Assembly: GCF_030384665.1 (NCBI RefSeq)
Contig: NC_083673.1
Coordinates: 2,675,501-2,739,500, forward strand
Direction of reading: 5' to 3'
DNA length: 64,000 bases
DNA from: Lodderomyces elongisporus
Lineage: Eukaryota > Ascomycota > Pichiomycetes > Serinales > Debaryomycetaceae
The translations under genes were made by a program, and so were the position numbers. Below the pieces are notes generated by a model, which did no database searches, was not told the DNA's origin, and saw only the letters and a program-made list of their open reading frames with translations. Below are positions 21,601 through 31,629 of the stretch, in pieces; the first letter of the stretch is position 1, and each line of letters opens with the position of its first letter.

Positions 21601-22330
21601 TATTAATAATGAAGCTGAAGGAACCAATGGTTATTCACAAGAGAAAGCAGCTATTGATGATTCTTTGATGATTCCTGCCAAGAGACGTGCCCCACCAATT
21701 AGACGAGGAGGTAAAAAGAAGCGCAAGGGGCCAAGATCAAAAAAACCAACGGCAACCGGAACTTCTGCTCCTGCTGCATCAAAGTCTTTGAAGCCTCCGC
21801 CTGAGCCAAATTATCTTTATTCGAGTATGTCATTCACCATCCATGGCATACCAAACAAATTTGTTCCTTTATTTGTCAACAGCTTTCATCCCGTAGACGA
21901 AGTTCGAACTAAAATGGAACACATCTTGGAAGTCGGAACAAGGCTCTCCCCGTACCAATTGTGGTATCAAGTTGATGGCAAGTTGGATGAAGAATTAGCA
22001 GAGAATGTTAGAGTCGAGTTGAAAAATGAAGAAAAGAAAATGACAGGTATTCCGCATGAAAAGCCCGAGCCGAGAAAATACCCAAAAAGGAAGAGAGAGG
22101 TTAGAGAAGATAATACTGTTAAAATTGAGGGACATGTTGATCCAGAGTTAAATATGCATGGTGCAAGTTCAAGTGTATCAATGACCTCAAACACATGTCC
22201 CGTTGCAAGTACAAATAATGGCCTGCATAGCGACCAGGAACACGTCAATAGGAAGCTGAGTAGTTCTCAAATCCTGGAATCTGTCACTGAGAAGGAATTT
22301 ACATCGAAACCTGAAAGTATAAGTGTTTAA
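18674..22330 (+). CDS. SWC3: Swc3 subunit of the SWR1 chromatin remodeller, enlarged
   Basis: SWR1 exchanges H2A.Z into nucleosomes; Swc3 is a fungal subunit. The 1218-residue product keeps all Swc3 landmarks in order: RPFENVHNFPV with GILYLSIIRSR near the start, a helical charged segment (about 155-215), NLNYLARLDVSLNELMNKVA (about 400), LTAFQEKYLNDATVLFEFLE (about 785), and the C-terminal block with EHILEVGTRLSPYQLWYQVDG (about 1080). Saccharomyces Swc3 has 625 residues. The difference is made of repeats: Pro-Thr-Ala near 217-250, Lys-Gln-Pro near 330-375, and Gln-Pro-Glu/His over about 120 residues (DNA 20570-20930), plus Glu/Lys helices. The basic RKYPKRKRE follows the last block. Repeats are in frame and the reading frame is intact. 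Confidence 0.93.
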   Translation: MPPRIRRRITSSKRDEIEKLQEELSQQIVRPFENVHNFPVTYSSTAQESFLHQPLTIKDTGILYLSIIRSRATYLRLCPMFQLYWVKQSSYIKKLLEKDKPVPLHLTNEGVSASRSSVLNNDVSARDIMVKLLECGLTIGVHYFDIRVFIAKDERSNTKEEKMRLKQERLEKKAQKEQEKLERKLKREQEAKEREERKRLKELEKLEKLERLEKLKQSPAPTAAPTAAPTVAPTADTTAAPTADTTAAPTDSTQASTSTAQIPVASTDATVLPTAASGLSLGDVSNPIKLTGVKDEKMENGDDELKGISKNENPEVKLTKSGKPRKERKTKPKAPKEPKQPKQPKQPKAPKQPKQPKQPKQPKEPKQPKAPKEPKLSKSSKTKQPSDDMQSPENRLMIENLNYLARLDVSLNELMNKVASGMALVPEILLFQKYIEKARQLGHPPHNEQDVLQSLAAIKNGGKSEMIGINRELSSVQEVQLEAEKGGSGRSVSKEVLSETDIKTEEKDHNPTPSLLLSQANNVVDARPSKDNLCSDQNASSNFKHNFRDQTNSAPEVQNDIGSTSSPINSKTSDTMQEQNDAKDLRPDVEHGLVELEAPKPSTLVTNPPVVVQLENDSPKDDQVKKYTLVQPEHQTQPELEQQPQSEPQSEPQSEPQAQHQPEPQLEHQSQPEPQPEPEHQSQPEPQPEHQSQPEPQPEPQPEPQPEPQPEPQPEPEHQPQPDHQPRSEPQTQHQPQSEHQSEPKPEPEHQSEVKLEQSLTFKNPEGVETEAQHGFPKARDAKLTAFQEKYLNDATVLFEFLENLNVRFQFPKHAICEVLEPSTMVNAENGDNSDTSDILVSFLWIHNQHKVDEYEFLLKEYHEKKKALEEEEEAEKEKARKEKEEKEKEEKEKEKEREKENENSDLMDIDEKTSSVDGGEASLLESNQTDDLSNDASSIKLLNITEGDKEMETGNEIKVQEISVQGEEEKEDAKSINNEAEGTNGYSQEKAAIDDSLMIPAKRRAPPIRRGGKKKRKGPRSKKPTATGTSAPAASKSLKPPPEPNYLYSSMSFTIHGIPNKFVPLFVNSFHPVDEVRTKMEHILEVGTRLSPYQLWYQVDGKLDEELAENVRVELKNEEKKMTGIPHEKPEPRKYPKRKREVREDNTVKIEGHVDPELNMHGASSSVSMTSNTCPVASTNNGLHSDQEHVNRKLSSSQILESVTEKEFTSKPESISV
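20570..20938 (+). repeat. In-frame CAACCTGAAC-type minisatellite in SWC3
   Basis: Tandem variants of six-base CAACCT/GAACCT/CATCAA words encode a Gln-Pro-Glu-His-rich tract of about 120 residues. Five consecutive CCACAACCTGAA units near 20758-20817 are nearly identical. Periods are multiples of three, so length changes keep the frame. Confidence 0.9.
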
Positions 22331-22549
22331 GAGTTTCTTTTTTTTTTTCAAAATTTTATATCTTAATTTCATTCATTTTAATGTTGGTATTTTTAAAACA
22401 TAATGAATGAAGAAAGAAAATAGAAAAAAAAAAAAAGAAAAAAAAAAAAAAGAAATGGGAAAAAAGATTGATATCGCAGCACATTTGGAGTGTATTATAT
22501 ATGTACATAATAAAATAAACAGAAAAGCTCCGTGTCAATACTAAACAAT

Positions 22550-23602
22550 TTACTTTTTCTTTGGAAGGATCAAGTTCAACAAGTTTTCCAAACTTTCATC
22601 ATTTACTCTGTTTCTCTCTGTCTTGAAGCTCATGTTCTTTCTAGCTTCAGCATATCTCCTGTCATTTTCTGACCAGTTACCAACCTTGATACCCAGAGCA
22701 AACACTCTAACTGAACCATCTTCGGCCAATTCTGCATCGTTAATTTGGTAAGGCGCATTAAATTGCCTACTATGTTTACCGGGAGCGTTGCTTGCATAAT
22801 TGTATTGCATCATTGCCGAACGTTCAGCGACACTAGCAGTTAAACCAGCAATTGCAGCTTCTTTCGTACCCACCATACGACCTGGAGCAATGGTCTCATA
22901 TTTGATACCGTTTGGTGTGTTTTGAAGTCTTCCTCTTTGGTTATATGAGAACCCAGCTGTTCCTTCAATGTTTTTGCGATGTCTCGACAATGTCGAGATC
23001 GTGACTGCTTCCTTTTGCACTTCAGTCGATTGTTTCAAAAACTCCATGAGATACTCTTTGGTTTCTCCTTGAAAATTTGTAAGAACAACCTCTGGGTGGG
23101 TTTTGGCCATGTAGTCCATAAATTTTCTGTATATATCTGGTGTTTGTCGTAAAATCTCAAGGACTTTACCGGTTGAAATTTTTTCGGGCAAATTCAAGCA
23201 GTGGGCTAATTTGTACTCAGGTGGAAGAAGGTTGCTTTTGTTGGATGCTGATGCAAAGAGAGGATTCTCTGTTGAGTAGCGTTGTGCTAATGGTTTGCCA
23301 AGTTCTTGAAACATCAATCGCGTATAGTGGAAACTGGATTCTTTTTCAACATCTGGCATTTCCTTTGCATTATCAATATCATTAAATGCAATGTGCGACT
23401 TGCCGTACTTGGCAGGCAAAGTTCTTTTCATACCATAATCAGATCTGAGAGCACTTGTGGTTGGTGTGTAGATCGTTTGGTGTGTTGGTTTAGTACGCGA
23501 GAATCTAATAAGTTTTGAACGTGGCGTTGAGACTTGAGCCAATTTGGAATTTTTCACAAGGTCAAAGAGCTCCCGACCAGCAGTGGCGGAAGTTGAAGAC
23601 AT
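22550..23602 (-). CDS. MRP51: Mitochondrial small-subunit ribosomal protein Mrp51
   Basis: The 350-residue product matches yeast Mrp51 (344 residues), a mitochondrial 37S protein (bS1m) needed for translation of mitochondrially encoded mRNAs. Key resemblance: the N-terminal LRSDYGMKRTLPAKYGKS block (Saccharomyces: LKSDYGLKRTIPS...KS), followed by FNDIDN and FHYTRLMFQELGKPL. The basic serine-rich N-terminus fits a mitochondrial import signal. The frame extends 19 codons further upstream to 23659, but the segment before MSSTSATAGRELFDL does not resemble the family, so 23602 is chosen. The gene ends 219 bp from SWC3, tail to tail. Confidence 0.87.
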   Translation of the reverse strand: MSSTSATAGRELFDLVKNSKLAQVSTPRSKLIRFSRTKPTHQTIYTPTTSALRSDYGMKRTLPAKYGKSHIAFNDIDNAKEMPDVEKESSFHYTRLMFQELGKPLAQRYSTENPLFASASNKSNLLPPEYKLAHCLNLPEKISTGKVLEILRQTPDIYRKFMDYMAKTHPEVVLTNFQGETKEYLMEFLKQSTEVQKEAVTISTLSRHRKNIEGTAGFSYNQRGRLQNTPNGIKYETIAPGRMVGTKEAAIAGLTASVAERSAMMQYNYASNAPGKHSRQFNAPYQINDAELAEDGSVRVFALGIKVGNWSENDRRYAEARKNMSFKTERNRVNDESLENLLNLILPKKK

Positions 23603-23984
23603 ATCGTAAAGTGGAGGGGGTATGGTATGGTTTAAACAGTTGATAAATCCTACTTTCAAAAAAGTAAAAAGTGTTATACCAACTTTTTTTTTTCTAATTT
23701 GATTCTAAATTGAATCCTGAAATTGAGAAAAAAAAAAAAAAATAATTAGATGAAAAGAAAAGAAAAAAAAAAAAATTTAGATGAAAACTTTCTAACATCA
23801 AAAGTGAGCGACAGCTACCAATAAAGGACCCAAAAAAAAAAAAAAACAATTTTATAGACAATGCTTTGTAGGTTTTCCTGCTATTTTCATATCATCAATT
23901 AGTTTGCTACGAAAATATAAATTTTATCATTTAATGCTGCTATGTCGAGCTCTGTCTCTATAATATAATCAGCTATTTATGGAC
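23603..23984. other. MRP51-MDM10 spacer
   Basis: About 380 bp of A-runs between two leftward genes; nothing coding seen. Confidence 0.6.
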
Positions 23985-25556
23985 TCAAAAAGCGTAAGAA
24001 AAATTAATACCAAATTTGCTAAATTCTGGTGCATTCGTCACGGGATTTATTGCGATTCGAGCACCTGTACTCACCAAAAAATCTTTGACTCTACCTTCCC
24101 ATAAAAGTTTGACTGTTTTATCTCTCAAGCTTGTTGATACTTTTACTACACTTGAGAAGTCACTTGCATTAACTAGATTCTGAAATGCAGTGGTTACTTT
24201 TTCTTCAAAAGCAGCATCCAAATTGGTGTTGGCATTGCTGTTGATATTGCTATTGCTATTATTGCTGCTGCTATTGGTAAAGTGTTCCCTACCCCTGTCC
24301 CTTTTGTTTTGTATTGGGGAAACTTTATTTGGGAGCCTATCATTAGATTTTTGTTCACTAGTTATTCTCCCACCTGGTCCAAACTCCTTAACTTGCATTC
24401 TTGTATAATCAGAATCAGAGCTAGAGATGTAATCCTCGCTCTTTTGTCTTTGGCTTTCTCTCCTTGGTTTTGTTGCCTGGTTATGAAGTGATCCTGGTAC
24501 TGTTGCCGTTGGCTGTTCAAGCATCATCGATGATTCCACAGGGCTAAGATAATTTTTGTTTCGAGCATAACTGTATAATTCAAACCCTAGCGAGAGATTA
24601 CTTGCGTACGAAAAGAAATTAAAGTCATACTTTGAGCAAAACGTGGACGCGACTGAGGTCTTCACTGTATATGTGGATGATATATGACCTAGTATGGGGT
24701 TAACAGCGAGGGTCATGGTCAATGGTTTGCCTGTTGAAGTTGAGCGAGTTGAATATCTCAATGCAGTAGATAAACCGGGGCTCATTGTTCGAGCTGCAAA
24801 CCACAACTCCGTGCCCACGGACACCACTGAATTATCAAATTTTGGAGCCAATGCTGGACTAATGTTCTTGGTGATTGGATTTCCTAAATTATAAAGAAAC
24901 CTTAGACCAATAAGGGATTCGTTAGTTGAGTATATCAACTCACGCAGGTACTTCATAGTGTTGTTCTGCAAGTAAACTATCATGGTCCCATTTCGTTCCA
25001 AATGCGGATTACTTACACATTTCACAAGTAACTGGGTATTTTCATTGATTCTTTTAATGACCATGGCTTCCAATGCTGAGCCTGGGAAATACATTCGTCC
25101 ATATAGTAAAGAGTTTCTGCTATCCTTTTTCATGGCATATTTCTTGTTGTTGATGTTTTTGTTGTTGTTGTTGTTGTTGTTATACTTGTTGCTATATCGC
25201 AGCTTCTTTGTCTTTGGACCTACCGGTTGGTTTCGAAGTGTAATCATTGGTTCGATGATTCTAAAACCGGCAATTGCATCCTGCAATGATACATCCTTTG
25301 TACCCATTGTATTTGTCAATGGACACAGCGAATACAAATATGCCAATGACCCATTTATCAGATGAAAATTTGACAAAGTGAATGATGAAGCCAGATAATC
25401 TGTAGTTTTGGACGAAGAATCGACCTTGAGGCCATTCGGGATGGGAAAGTCTAGAATAGCTTGCGAAGTTGCATTTATATTTGAAAAGATGTTATCCTCA
25501 TTCCAATTAGTGGTCTTAAAAAAACATTTTTGGAGGTACTCCATGTATGTATACAT
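23985..25556 (-). CDS. MDM10: Mdm10 mitochondrial outer-membrane beta-barrel
   Basis: Mdm10 is the barrel of the ERMES tether between ER and mitochondria and also serves the SAM assembly complex. The 523-residue product shows the fungal hallmarks: [16 protein letters not shown] start, LLDF/ILDFPIP-type strand, [27 protein letters not shown], the [20 protein letters not shown] segment with [13 protein letters not shown] strands, and the C-terminal [16 protein letters not shown] with [12 protein letters not shown] as the final strand ending in Phe. The family starts at [10 protein letters not shown], hence 25556, although the frame is open to 25661. Two loops carry insertions: an Asn/Lys run near residue 140 and an Asn/Ser run near 430. 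The spacer to HIS3 is divergent, 540 bp. Confidence 0.95.
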
Positions 25557-26096
25557 CCCTTGCGTTACAAACACTATCAGTATATGAACTTTCCTTCTAA
25601 AAATCTCAATAGTGGTAGAATGTTCCTGTGGCGAGGGAGTGAGAACAGTGTCAGGGGTCAAATCTTATTAACAACAGTGTTGTGATTCGATATGTGTGAA
25701 CCTCCAAGTAGGTTCGCACAAGGATCACCAAAATTCTAGAAAAGATTTTGTGTAACCATTAATATATGTACATTGAATATATATGTATATATCTTTCCTT
25801 TTGTTTCCTTTCTTTTTTTTTTTTTTTTACTGGCACAAAATTTTTCAGATAAAGGTCAGCCCGCCACCATCACACAATTTTAAAGAAACGCTTTCTCGTG
25901 GTTTTCCTCCTCCTCCTCTCCTTTCTTTCTTCTTTCTCATTTTTTTCCAAACATATTTACCCATTCTATTTTCTTATTTATTACCTCGTCGTCTCTCCTT
26001 CACTACTCCCTCAAACGCGTTTTCTTTTTTTTTTTTTGCTCCTCTATCTTTCTCCACCTTGAATTTTCAACAGTTTACAAGAAATTAATCTACATA
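25557..26096. other. MDM10-HIS3 divergent promoter region
   Basis: Shared 540-bp spacer with T-rich tracts near the HIS3 start. An ACGCGT word is at 26015-26020. No Gcn4 core TGACTC was found on either strand by eye. Confidence 0.55.
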
Positions 26097-26765
26097 ATGA
26101 GTTCAGAGAGAAAAGCCTTTGTTAAAAGAGACACAAATGAAACTAAAATTCAGATTGCATTAAGTTTAGATGGAGGTGCAGTAAGCATACCCACATCGAT
26201 TCTTCCTAAAAATGACAAAGTAGAGGACCATGCAATCCAAAAGACTGGAGGACAGGTTATTAATGTCCAAACAGGTATTGGATTCCTTGACCACATGTTG
26301 CACGCGCTTGCGAAACACTCAGGGTGGTCATTGGTTGTTGAGTGTATTGGTGACTTGCACATTGACGATCACCACACTAGTGAAGATGTTGGTATTGCGC
26401 TTGGAATGGCATTCAAGGATGCATTAGGACAAATCAAGGGAGTCAAGAGATTTGGTCATGGTTTTGCTCCTTTAGATGAAGCTTTGAGTAGGGCTGTAGT
26501 GGATTTGTCCAATAGGCCATTTGCTGTGGTTGAGTTGGGTCTTAAGAGAGAAAAAATTGGCGACTTGTCAACTGAAATGATTCCACATGTACTTGAAAGC
26601 TTTGCACAGCTGGCGGCTATCACCATGCATGTTGATTGTTTAAGAGGATTCAATGATCATCACAGAGCTGAAAGTGCATTCAAGGCATTGGCTATTGCCA
26701 TCAAAGAAGCTATTTCAAAGACAGGAAAAGATGATGTCCCAAGTACTAAAGGAGTGTTGTCATAG
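26097..26765 (+). CDS. HIS3: Imidazoleglycerol-phosphate dehydratase (histidine step 6)
   Basis: The 222-residue enzyme dehydrates imidazoleglycerol phosphate in histidine biosynthesis. Metal-binding and catalytic motifs are visible: [30 protein letters not shown], the [20 protein letters not shown] segment, and the second duplicated site [18 protein letters not shown]. The ending [10 protein letters not shown] parallels Saccharomyces [10 protein letters not shown]. Length matches fungi (about 220). Codon 172 is CTG (26610-26612) between FAQ and AAITMHVDC, a place where related proteins have small or polar residues, which fits a serine reading. MRM1 follows 412 bp downstream on the same strand. 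Confidence 0.98.
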   Translation: MSSERKAFVKRDTNETKIQIALSLDGGAVSIPTSILPKNDKVEDHAIQKTGGQVINVQTGIGFLDHMLHALAKHSGWSLVVECIGDLHIDDHHTSEDVGIALGMAFKDALGQIKGVKRFGHGFAPLDEALSRAVVDLSNRPFAVVELGLKREKIGDLSTEMIPHVLESFAQLAAITMHVDCLRGFNDHHRAESAFKALAIAIKEAISKTGKDDVPSTKGVLS

Positions 26766-27177
26766 ATGCAAATTTTCTTATTGCTTTATTTTTCTTTTTT
26801 TTTTGGTAAAATTTGTTTATAAACGATGGATAAGAAATGATAGATGATATATAATTTATAATAGATAATGGATTAACTTGAAGATGTACAAAAAAGAAAT
26901 GGAGGAAAAAAAAAAGAGAAAAGAGAAAAAAAAATAAAAAAAAAGGAAGTTGATCTGTGTTGTAGATAAAAGCATCGTAAAATAAAAATTAGTTTTAACA
27001 CTCTATCCATCCATCACCTCCGCCACGCACACATAGAGAGAGACAGAGACAAACTTGTTCTTTCTGCTTTCGTACCTCCCTAGTTGTGTCTAATTTTTTT
27101 GTTCTTTTGCAACAAATATATAAAGAACAAAACAAGAAGTTTCATAGAACGTTGCAAACACGCATATATTTTACGCA
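26766..27177. other. HIS3-MRM1 spacer
   Basis: A-rich 412-bp spacer; carries the HIS3 terminator and the MRM1 promoter. No specific element recognised. Confidence 0.6.
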
Positions 27178-28686
27178 ATGTCTTTCTGCACTACTCAACG
27201 TAGACTGTTTTCAATTGTATCGACTTTATTCAAATCTAAAGATGTGCGAAGTGATCTCAAACCAATATACAAGCCACACTATTCCAACCCCAAGAATGAA
27301 CCGAAATCTTTTCACAAGAACTTACCATTGTCGAAACCCGAAGTAAAACCATGGGACGCGGAAGGCATATCCAAAGACCGATTTTTCAAGAGAAAGTATG
27401 GAAAGATGTCTGACGAAAGGAGACAAGCATTAGAGGAAAAAGTTGCTCGGCAAAGACGATTTCGTGCCATGAAGAAAGAACATGAAGCTAAAAAGAAGGA
27501 GAAAGAGTGGCAAGAGCAAGAGATGATGGGTGCACGTGGTAAACGTGATATATACCCCGATGGTCCAACAGCCTTGGAAATTATGTCTTCAAATGATAGA
27601 AGAGGACTGGGTGGAGCTTGGGATTTTAATCCACGTTCAGGCTCAGGCTCGGGTTCTAAATTCGATACCTTTTTTGAATACGTCTATGGAACACATCCAG
27701 TAAGGGCGGTATTACAGGCTAGGAAAAGACCAATATTGGGTCTCTACAATTTTAAATCCGATGATCGTGGTATTATTAAGTATGCAGAGAAAGAATATGG
27801 TGTGAAATGTCAAACTGTGCGAGACAAGAATGCGTTAAACATTTTGACAAAGAATGGAGTACACAATGGGTTGGTGCTAAAGACTAAACCATTAGATATT
27901 CCCTACGTGACTGATATTGGATCAGCAGAGAATAGCATATATACGATATCCGTCGAGAATGAACTTGGTGAACTTGAACAGCAAACGAAGAAAGTTTTTA
28001 GAGCTTTTGCACAAAATGAAAACCAAGAAGAGCAAGGAATGGATATTGAATTTGTGAATAAAAGTGGTGAAAATGAAAGGCAGAATGAAACAGAACTTTA
28101 CCCACTTGCATTGTATTTGGATGAAATCACTGATCCCCAAAACATTGGATCGGTACTTCGAAGTGCGTATTTCTTTGGTGTTGACTTTGTGATAATTCCT
28201 ACTCATGCCAGTGCCAAGTTGGGGCCAGTTGCCAATAAAGCGTCAGCTGGAGCATTAGATCTTCTCGATATTTACCAAACACACCAGAATATGAAGTTGA
28301 TTGAAAAAATGAAAAGTAATGGTTGGAGCGTGGTGAGCACAGCAGGTAGGCCCAACATCTCAAACGATAAGTTGGAGAACGGTGTTGGTAATTACCAATA
28401 TAGGGCAGAGAAAAATCATCATCAACAACAACAGGAACAAGAACAAGAAGAAGAAGAGCCGCTGCACCTCTTAAATAAATTTATTGAACTCAGCGATCTC
28501 AAAACAGTGTTGAGAAGGACGCCTCTTTTGTTGGTAATTGGTAGTGAAGGTAGAGGCGTAAGAACAAATCTTAAAAACAAGAGTGACTTTATGGTGAGTA
28601 TTCCCAAGTTGAGAGTTAATGATGATGTTGTAGACTCCTTAAATGTTGGTGTTGCCACGGGCGTGGTATTGCAAAACTGTTTATAA
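27178..28686 (+). CDS. MRM1: Mitochondrial 21S rRNA 2'-O-ribose methyltransferase (SpoU/SPOUT)
   Basis: The protein (502 residues) methylates a conserved guanosine of the mitochondrial large rRNA (yeast Mrm1, alias Pet56). A basic N-terminus suggests mitochondrial import. The substrate-binding domain carries YGTHPVRAVLQARKR (about residues 170-184). The SpoU knot shows motif 1 LDEITDPQNIGSVLRSAYFF (about 322-341), motif 2 VIGSEGRGVR (about 456-465) and motif 3 SIPKLRVNDDVVDSLNVGVA near the C-terminus. An acidic/Gln-rich insert (HHQQQQEQEQEEEE, about 417-430) lies inside the catalytic domain between motifs. HIS3 is the upstream neighbour, as in Saccharomyces, but here both genes read the same way. 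Confidence 0.93.
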   Translation: MSFCTTQRRLFSIVSTLFKSKDVRSDLKPIYKPHYSNPKNEPKSFHKNLPLSKPEVKPWDAEGISKDRFFKRKYGKMSDERRQALEEKVARQRRFRAMKKEHEAKKKEKEWQEQEMMGARGKRDIYPDGPTALEIMSSNDRRGLGGAWDFNPRSGSGSGSKFDTFFEYVYGTHPVRAVLQARKRPILGLYNFKSDDRGIIKYAEKEYGVKCQTVRDKNALNILTKNGVHNGLVLKTKPLDIPYVTDIGSAENSIYTISVENELGELEQQTKKVFRAFAQNENQEEQGMDIEFVNKSGENERQNETELYPLALYLDEITDPQNIGSVLRSAYFFGVDFVIIPTHASAKLGPVANKASAGALDLLDIYQTHQNMKLIEKMKSNGWSVVSTAGRPNISNDKLENGVGNYQYRAEKNHHQQQQEQEQEEEEPLHLLNKFIELSDLKTVLRRTPLLLVIGSEGRGVRTNLKNKSDFMVSIPKLRVNDDVVDSLNVGVATGVVLQNCL

Positions 28687-29737
28687 GAGTTTGGAAGAAT
28701 GCAACAAAGATAACTGGACTCAACTGCCATGGATGATGTAAATAGAGTATAAAGAATATAATTAGACGACTCAAAGGATGTAAAGAATGTTGGAGTCTAC
28801 AAAAAAAGTATACCGCTTTCTAAAAAGAATATTCTATATTTACGCAAGGCCTTAGTGTAGAAAAGTAACAAATATATATATATATATATAATTAAGAAAA
28901 AGAATTTAAAAAAAAAAAAAATTGAAAAAAATTAAGGATAAAAAAAGAAACGGGGAAAAACATGTTGGAAAGAGAAAGTAGCCATCGGTAGTTGGTGTAG
29001 AAGAAGGGGGGAACTGCTATGTAGGACCCAATACCCAGGAATTCCATACCTCGGAGATAACACAAAGATAGAGAGAATAAGGAAGGAAGATTTTCAGCTG
29101 CAAACGAAAAAGAATGTGAATGTGAAATCTGAAATCTGAAATCTGAAATCGCCTACAAATATACGCACACACACAGACACACATAGACACACACACACTT
29201 TCTCTCTCTCTCTCCCTCTCTCCCCCCCTTTGTTACTGTCCCACCCAACGTTTTTTTTATTGACTTGCGCTACCATATATAACTAGCATAGAAGTTATGC
29301 TCGTACCTCGTTTTGTTTGAGATATTATTTCTAAATCGTTTGGCTTATCTCTAAATCAGAAAAAAAAAAAAAAACTCGATAACAATAACAATAACAATAA
29401 CATTAACAATAATTGTAACAATAGCCATAGCCATAGCCATTAATATATTATAATATAAGATAATATAATTCCCCTTCTTTCCTCCTTTCTCGCCTATTAA
29501 TTTTTTTTAATTTGTTTTTAATCCCAACACAAACTCCCAACTTTCCTTCTCATTTCTTCCCTTATACCAACATCAACATTTAAACAATTCCATCATCATC
29601 ACCTCTACCACGCAACTTTGCATCTTCAAATCGTACTTAACACCTCCTTCTTTTCAACAAACAATTATAAAGGACAATAACAATTACAATATTTAATATT
29701 TAATTTTTTTTTTTTGATTTCAAATACATCTTTTTAA
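28687..29737. other. MRM1-lipase gene spacer
   Basis: About 1 kb of short repeats: TA tract near 28875, GAAATCT direct repeats at 29118-29150, CA and TC tracts at 29163-29220, AACAAT and CATAGC repeats at 29380-29440. No gene seen. Confidence 0.6.
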
Positions 29738-31192
29738 ATGGTTGATTTTCACTTAGTAATCCTTGTTCATGGGTATGTTAAAGCACCATCACTCATTTAC
29801 TTCAGTGATATTCTCTCCATCTACCTTTTCTTCCACTATCTTTTTTATTTTTTTTTGAGTTGTTCTTTTCTATTTTATTTTTTTGAAAAACACAACTTCA
29901 ATATAAGCTTCGTGTAACCAGTTCATTATACTAACGCTCTCTAAAGAATCTGGGGCAATTCCTCACATCTCAACTATATCGAAAAACAAATTGATGATAA
30001 TATCAAGCCCATTGATGGAAGTAGATTGTTGGTGCACAAGACCGGCTCGCACTCAGGCTATTTGACATACGATGGTATTGATGTCAATGGCAAGAGGATA
30101 GTTGATGAAATTCTTCAACAAACAAAGCAAATCTCCGAGCAAGGCGATCGCGTCACCAAATTCTCCATTATTGGGTACTCATTAGGTGGTTTGATCTCGA
30201 GATATGCCATAGGTATACTTTACGCACAAGGGTTCTTCACTGACATACAACCCATCAACTTTGTCACATTCTGTACCCCGCATATTGGGGTGCTGAACCC
30301 ACAAACTCACAATTTATCAGTACGGATCTACAATTACACTGCGCCGCTCTTCTTGCTCGTTACTGGGTCTCAATTCTTCCTCAAGGATAAGGTTGGCAAA
30401 CACAATAAACCATTGCTCGTTTGGATGACCGATCCAAACTCCAAATTCTACCAAGCATTGAAGAACTTCAAGTATAGAGCACTTTATGCCAATGTGGTCA
30501 ATGATAAGAGATGCTCGTGGTTTACAGCTGCTATATCATCTGTAGACCCTGTAAACTCAATGTACAACAAATCGGCAGAAAATATTGAATGTGAGTACAT
30601 CAAGGGATATGAACCCAATATTATTGACTCAGCAAAGCCATTCCATTATGTGCAAAGAAAATCAAATACACAAACTCCATATGAGAATTCCAAATTCAGT
30701 TGGTTGTGGAAGACCTTGAACTGGATTAAGTTGATTGCTTACATCACGGCGTTGTCTCCTATTTGGGCGCTATCATTCATCATTCCCTCGATTGTGCAAA
30801 AAATCAAATCCACATTTAGACTACGCGAGTTTAACAATAACAAGGATAATAAATTATCCCATCTTTACGAATACTCTGAAGAAACGTCATCATTATTAAC
30901 TGATTTTTCAAACAAAATGGAGGACGAGCAGGACACCGTTGTTGAAGACATGTATGGAGCAATGAGTTACAGAACATCGCATTCATCAAAGTTCCCAGAG
31001 ATCAAACTCGACCCAAACCAATCATATGCGGTAGAAAAGTTAAACACCTTGACGTGGAGAAAAATCCCTATTCTTTTAAGGAATACGATGATGACACATG
31101 CGGCAGCAGTGGTGAGACATCCAGATCCAACTTTCGATGAAGGACAAGTAGTGATTAAACATTTTGTAAATGAAGTCTTTCAATTAAATTAG
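29738..31192 (+). CDS. LPL1: Lpl1-like DUF676 lipase/phospholipase, two exons
   Basis: The coding sequence is join(29738..29772, 29947..31192), 426 residues. Exon 1 encodes MVDFHLVILVH plus two bases of a Gly codon; splicing completes the oxyanion motif VHGIWGN. The intron has GTATGT at 29773, TACTAAC at 29929-29935 and AG at 29945-29946. The alpha/beta-hydrolase nucleophile elbow is G-Y-S90-L-G-G; a TPHIGV segment follows, and a conserved His-rich stretch (MMTHAAAVVRHPD) near the C-terminus may supply the catalytic His. A hydrophobic helix pair lies near residues 270-290. This architecture matches yeast Lpl1, a lipid-droplet phospholipase, and its paralogues; the exact paralogue and substrate are not certain. 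An ORF caller without splicing would lose the first 38 residues. Confidence 0.85.
29773..29946 (+). other. Intron of LPL1-like gene (174 nt)
   Basis: Consensus donor GTATGT, branch TACTAAC and acceptor AG; the reading frame joins exactly into the VHG-I-W-G-N lipase motif. Confidence 0.92.
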
Positions 31193-31555
31193 ATCAGGAA
31201 AATAGTGGGGAAGAAAAGGCAAAAAAAATGAGAAAAAAAAGGAGATAACAGAAAGAATTTTGAAGAAGAAGAAATAGAAGAGAAAAGGGTAAAAATAGAA
31301 AATGTATAGACTAGACGAATGTAAAGTAGACAAAATTGAAGAGACTTTTTTTTATTGTATTGTTCAATTCAACATTGATTAGTTGGGAAAATAAATTAAA
31401 AAAATTATAAAAAAAAAAAAAAAACCAAGAATAAAAAATTAATAGATACATATGTATCCGTATAGCAGACTTGATTTGTGTATCGTGACTCTCATGTTTC
31501 TTAAAACTCGGTTTCGTACAAAGAAAACAATAAAGTTGAGAAATCGAAAGTTGAT

Positions 31556-31629
<74 letters not shown>

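Noticed and set aside
25557..26096. Gcn4-binding site in the HIS3 promoter
   Set aside because: No TGACTC core was seen on either strand, although HIS3 is a classical Gcn4 target elsewhere.
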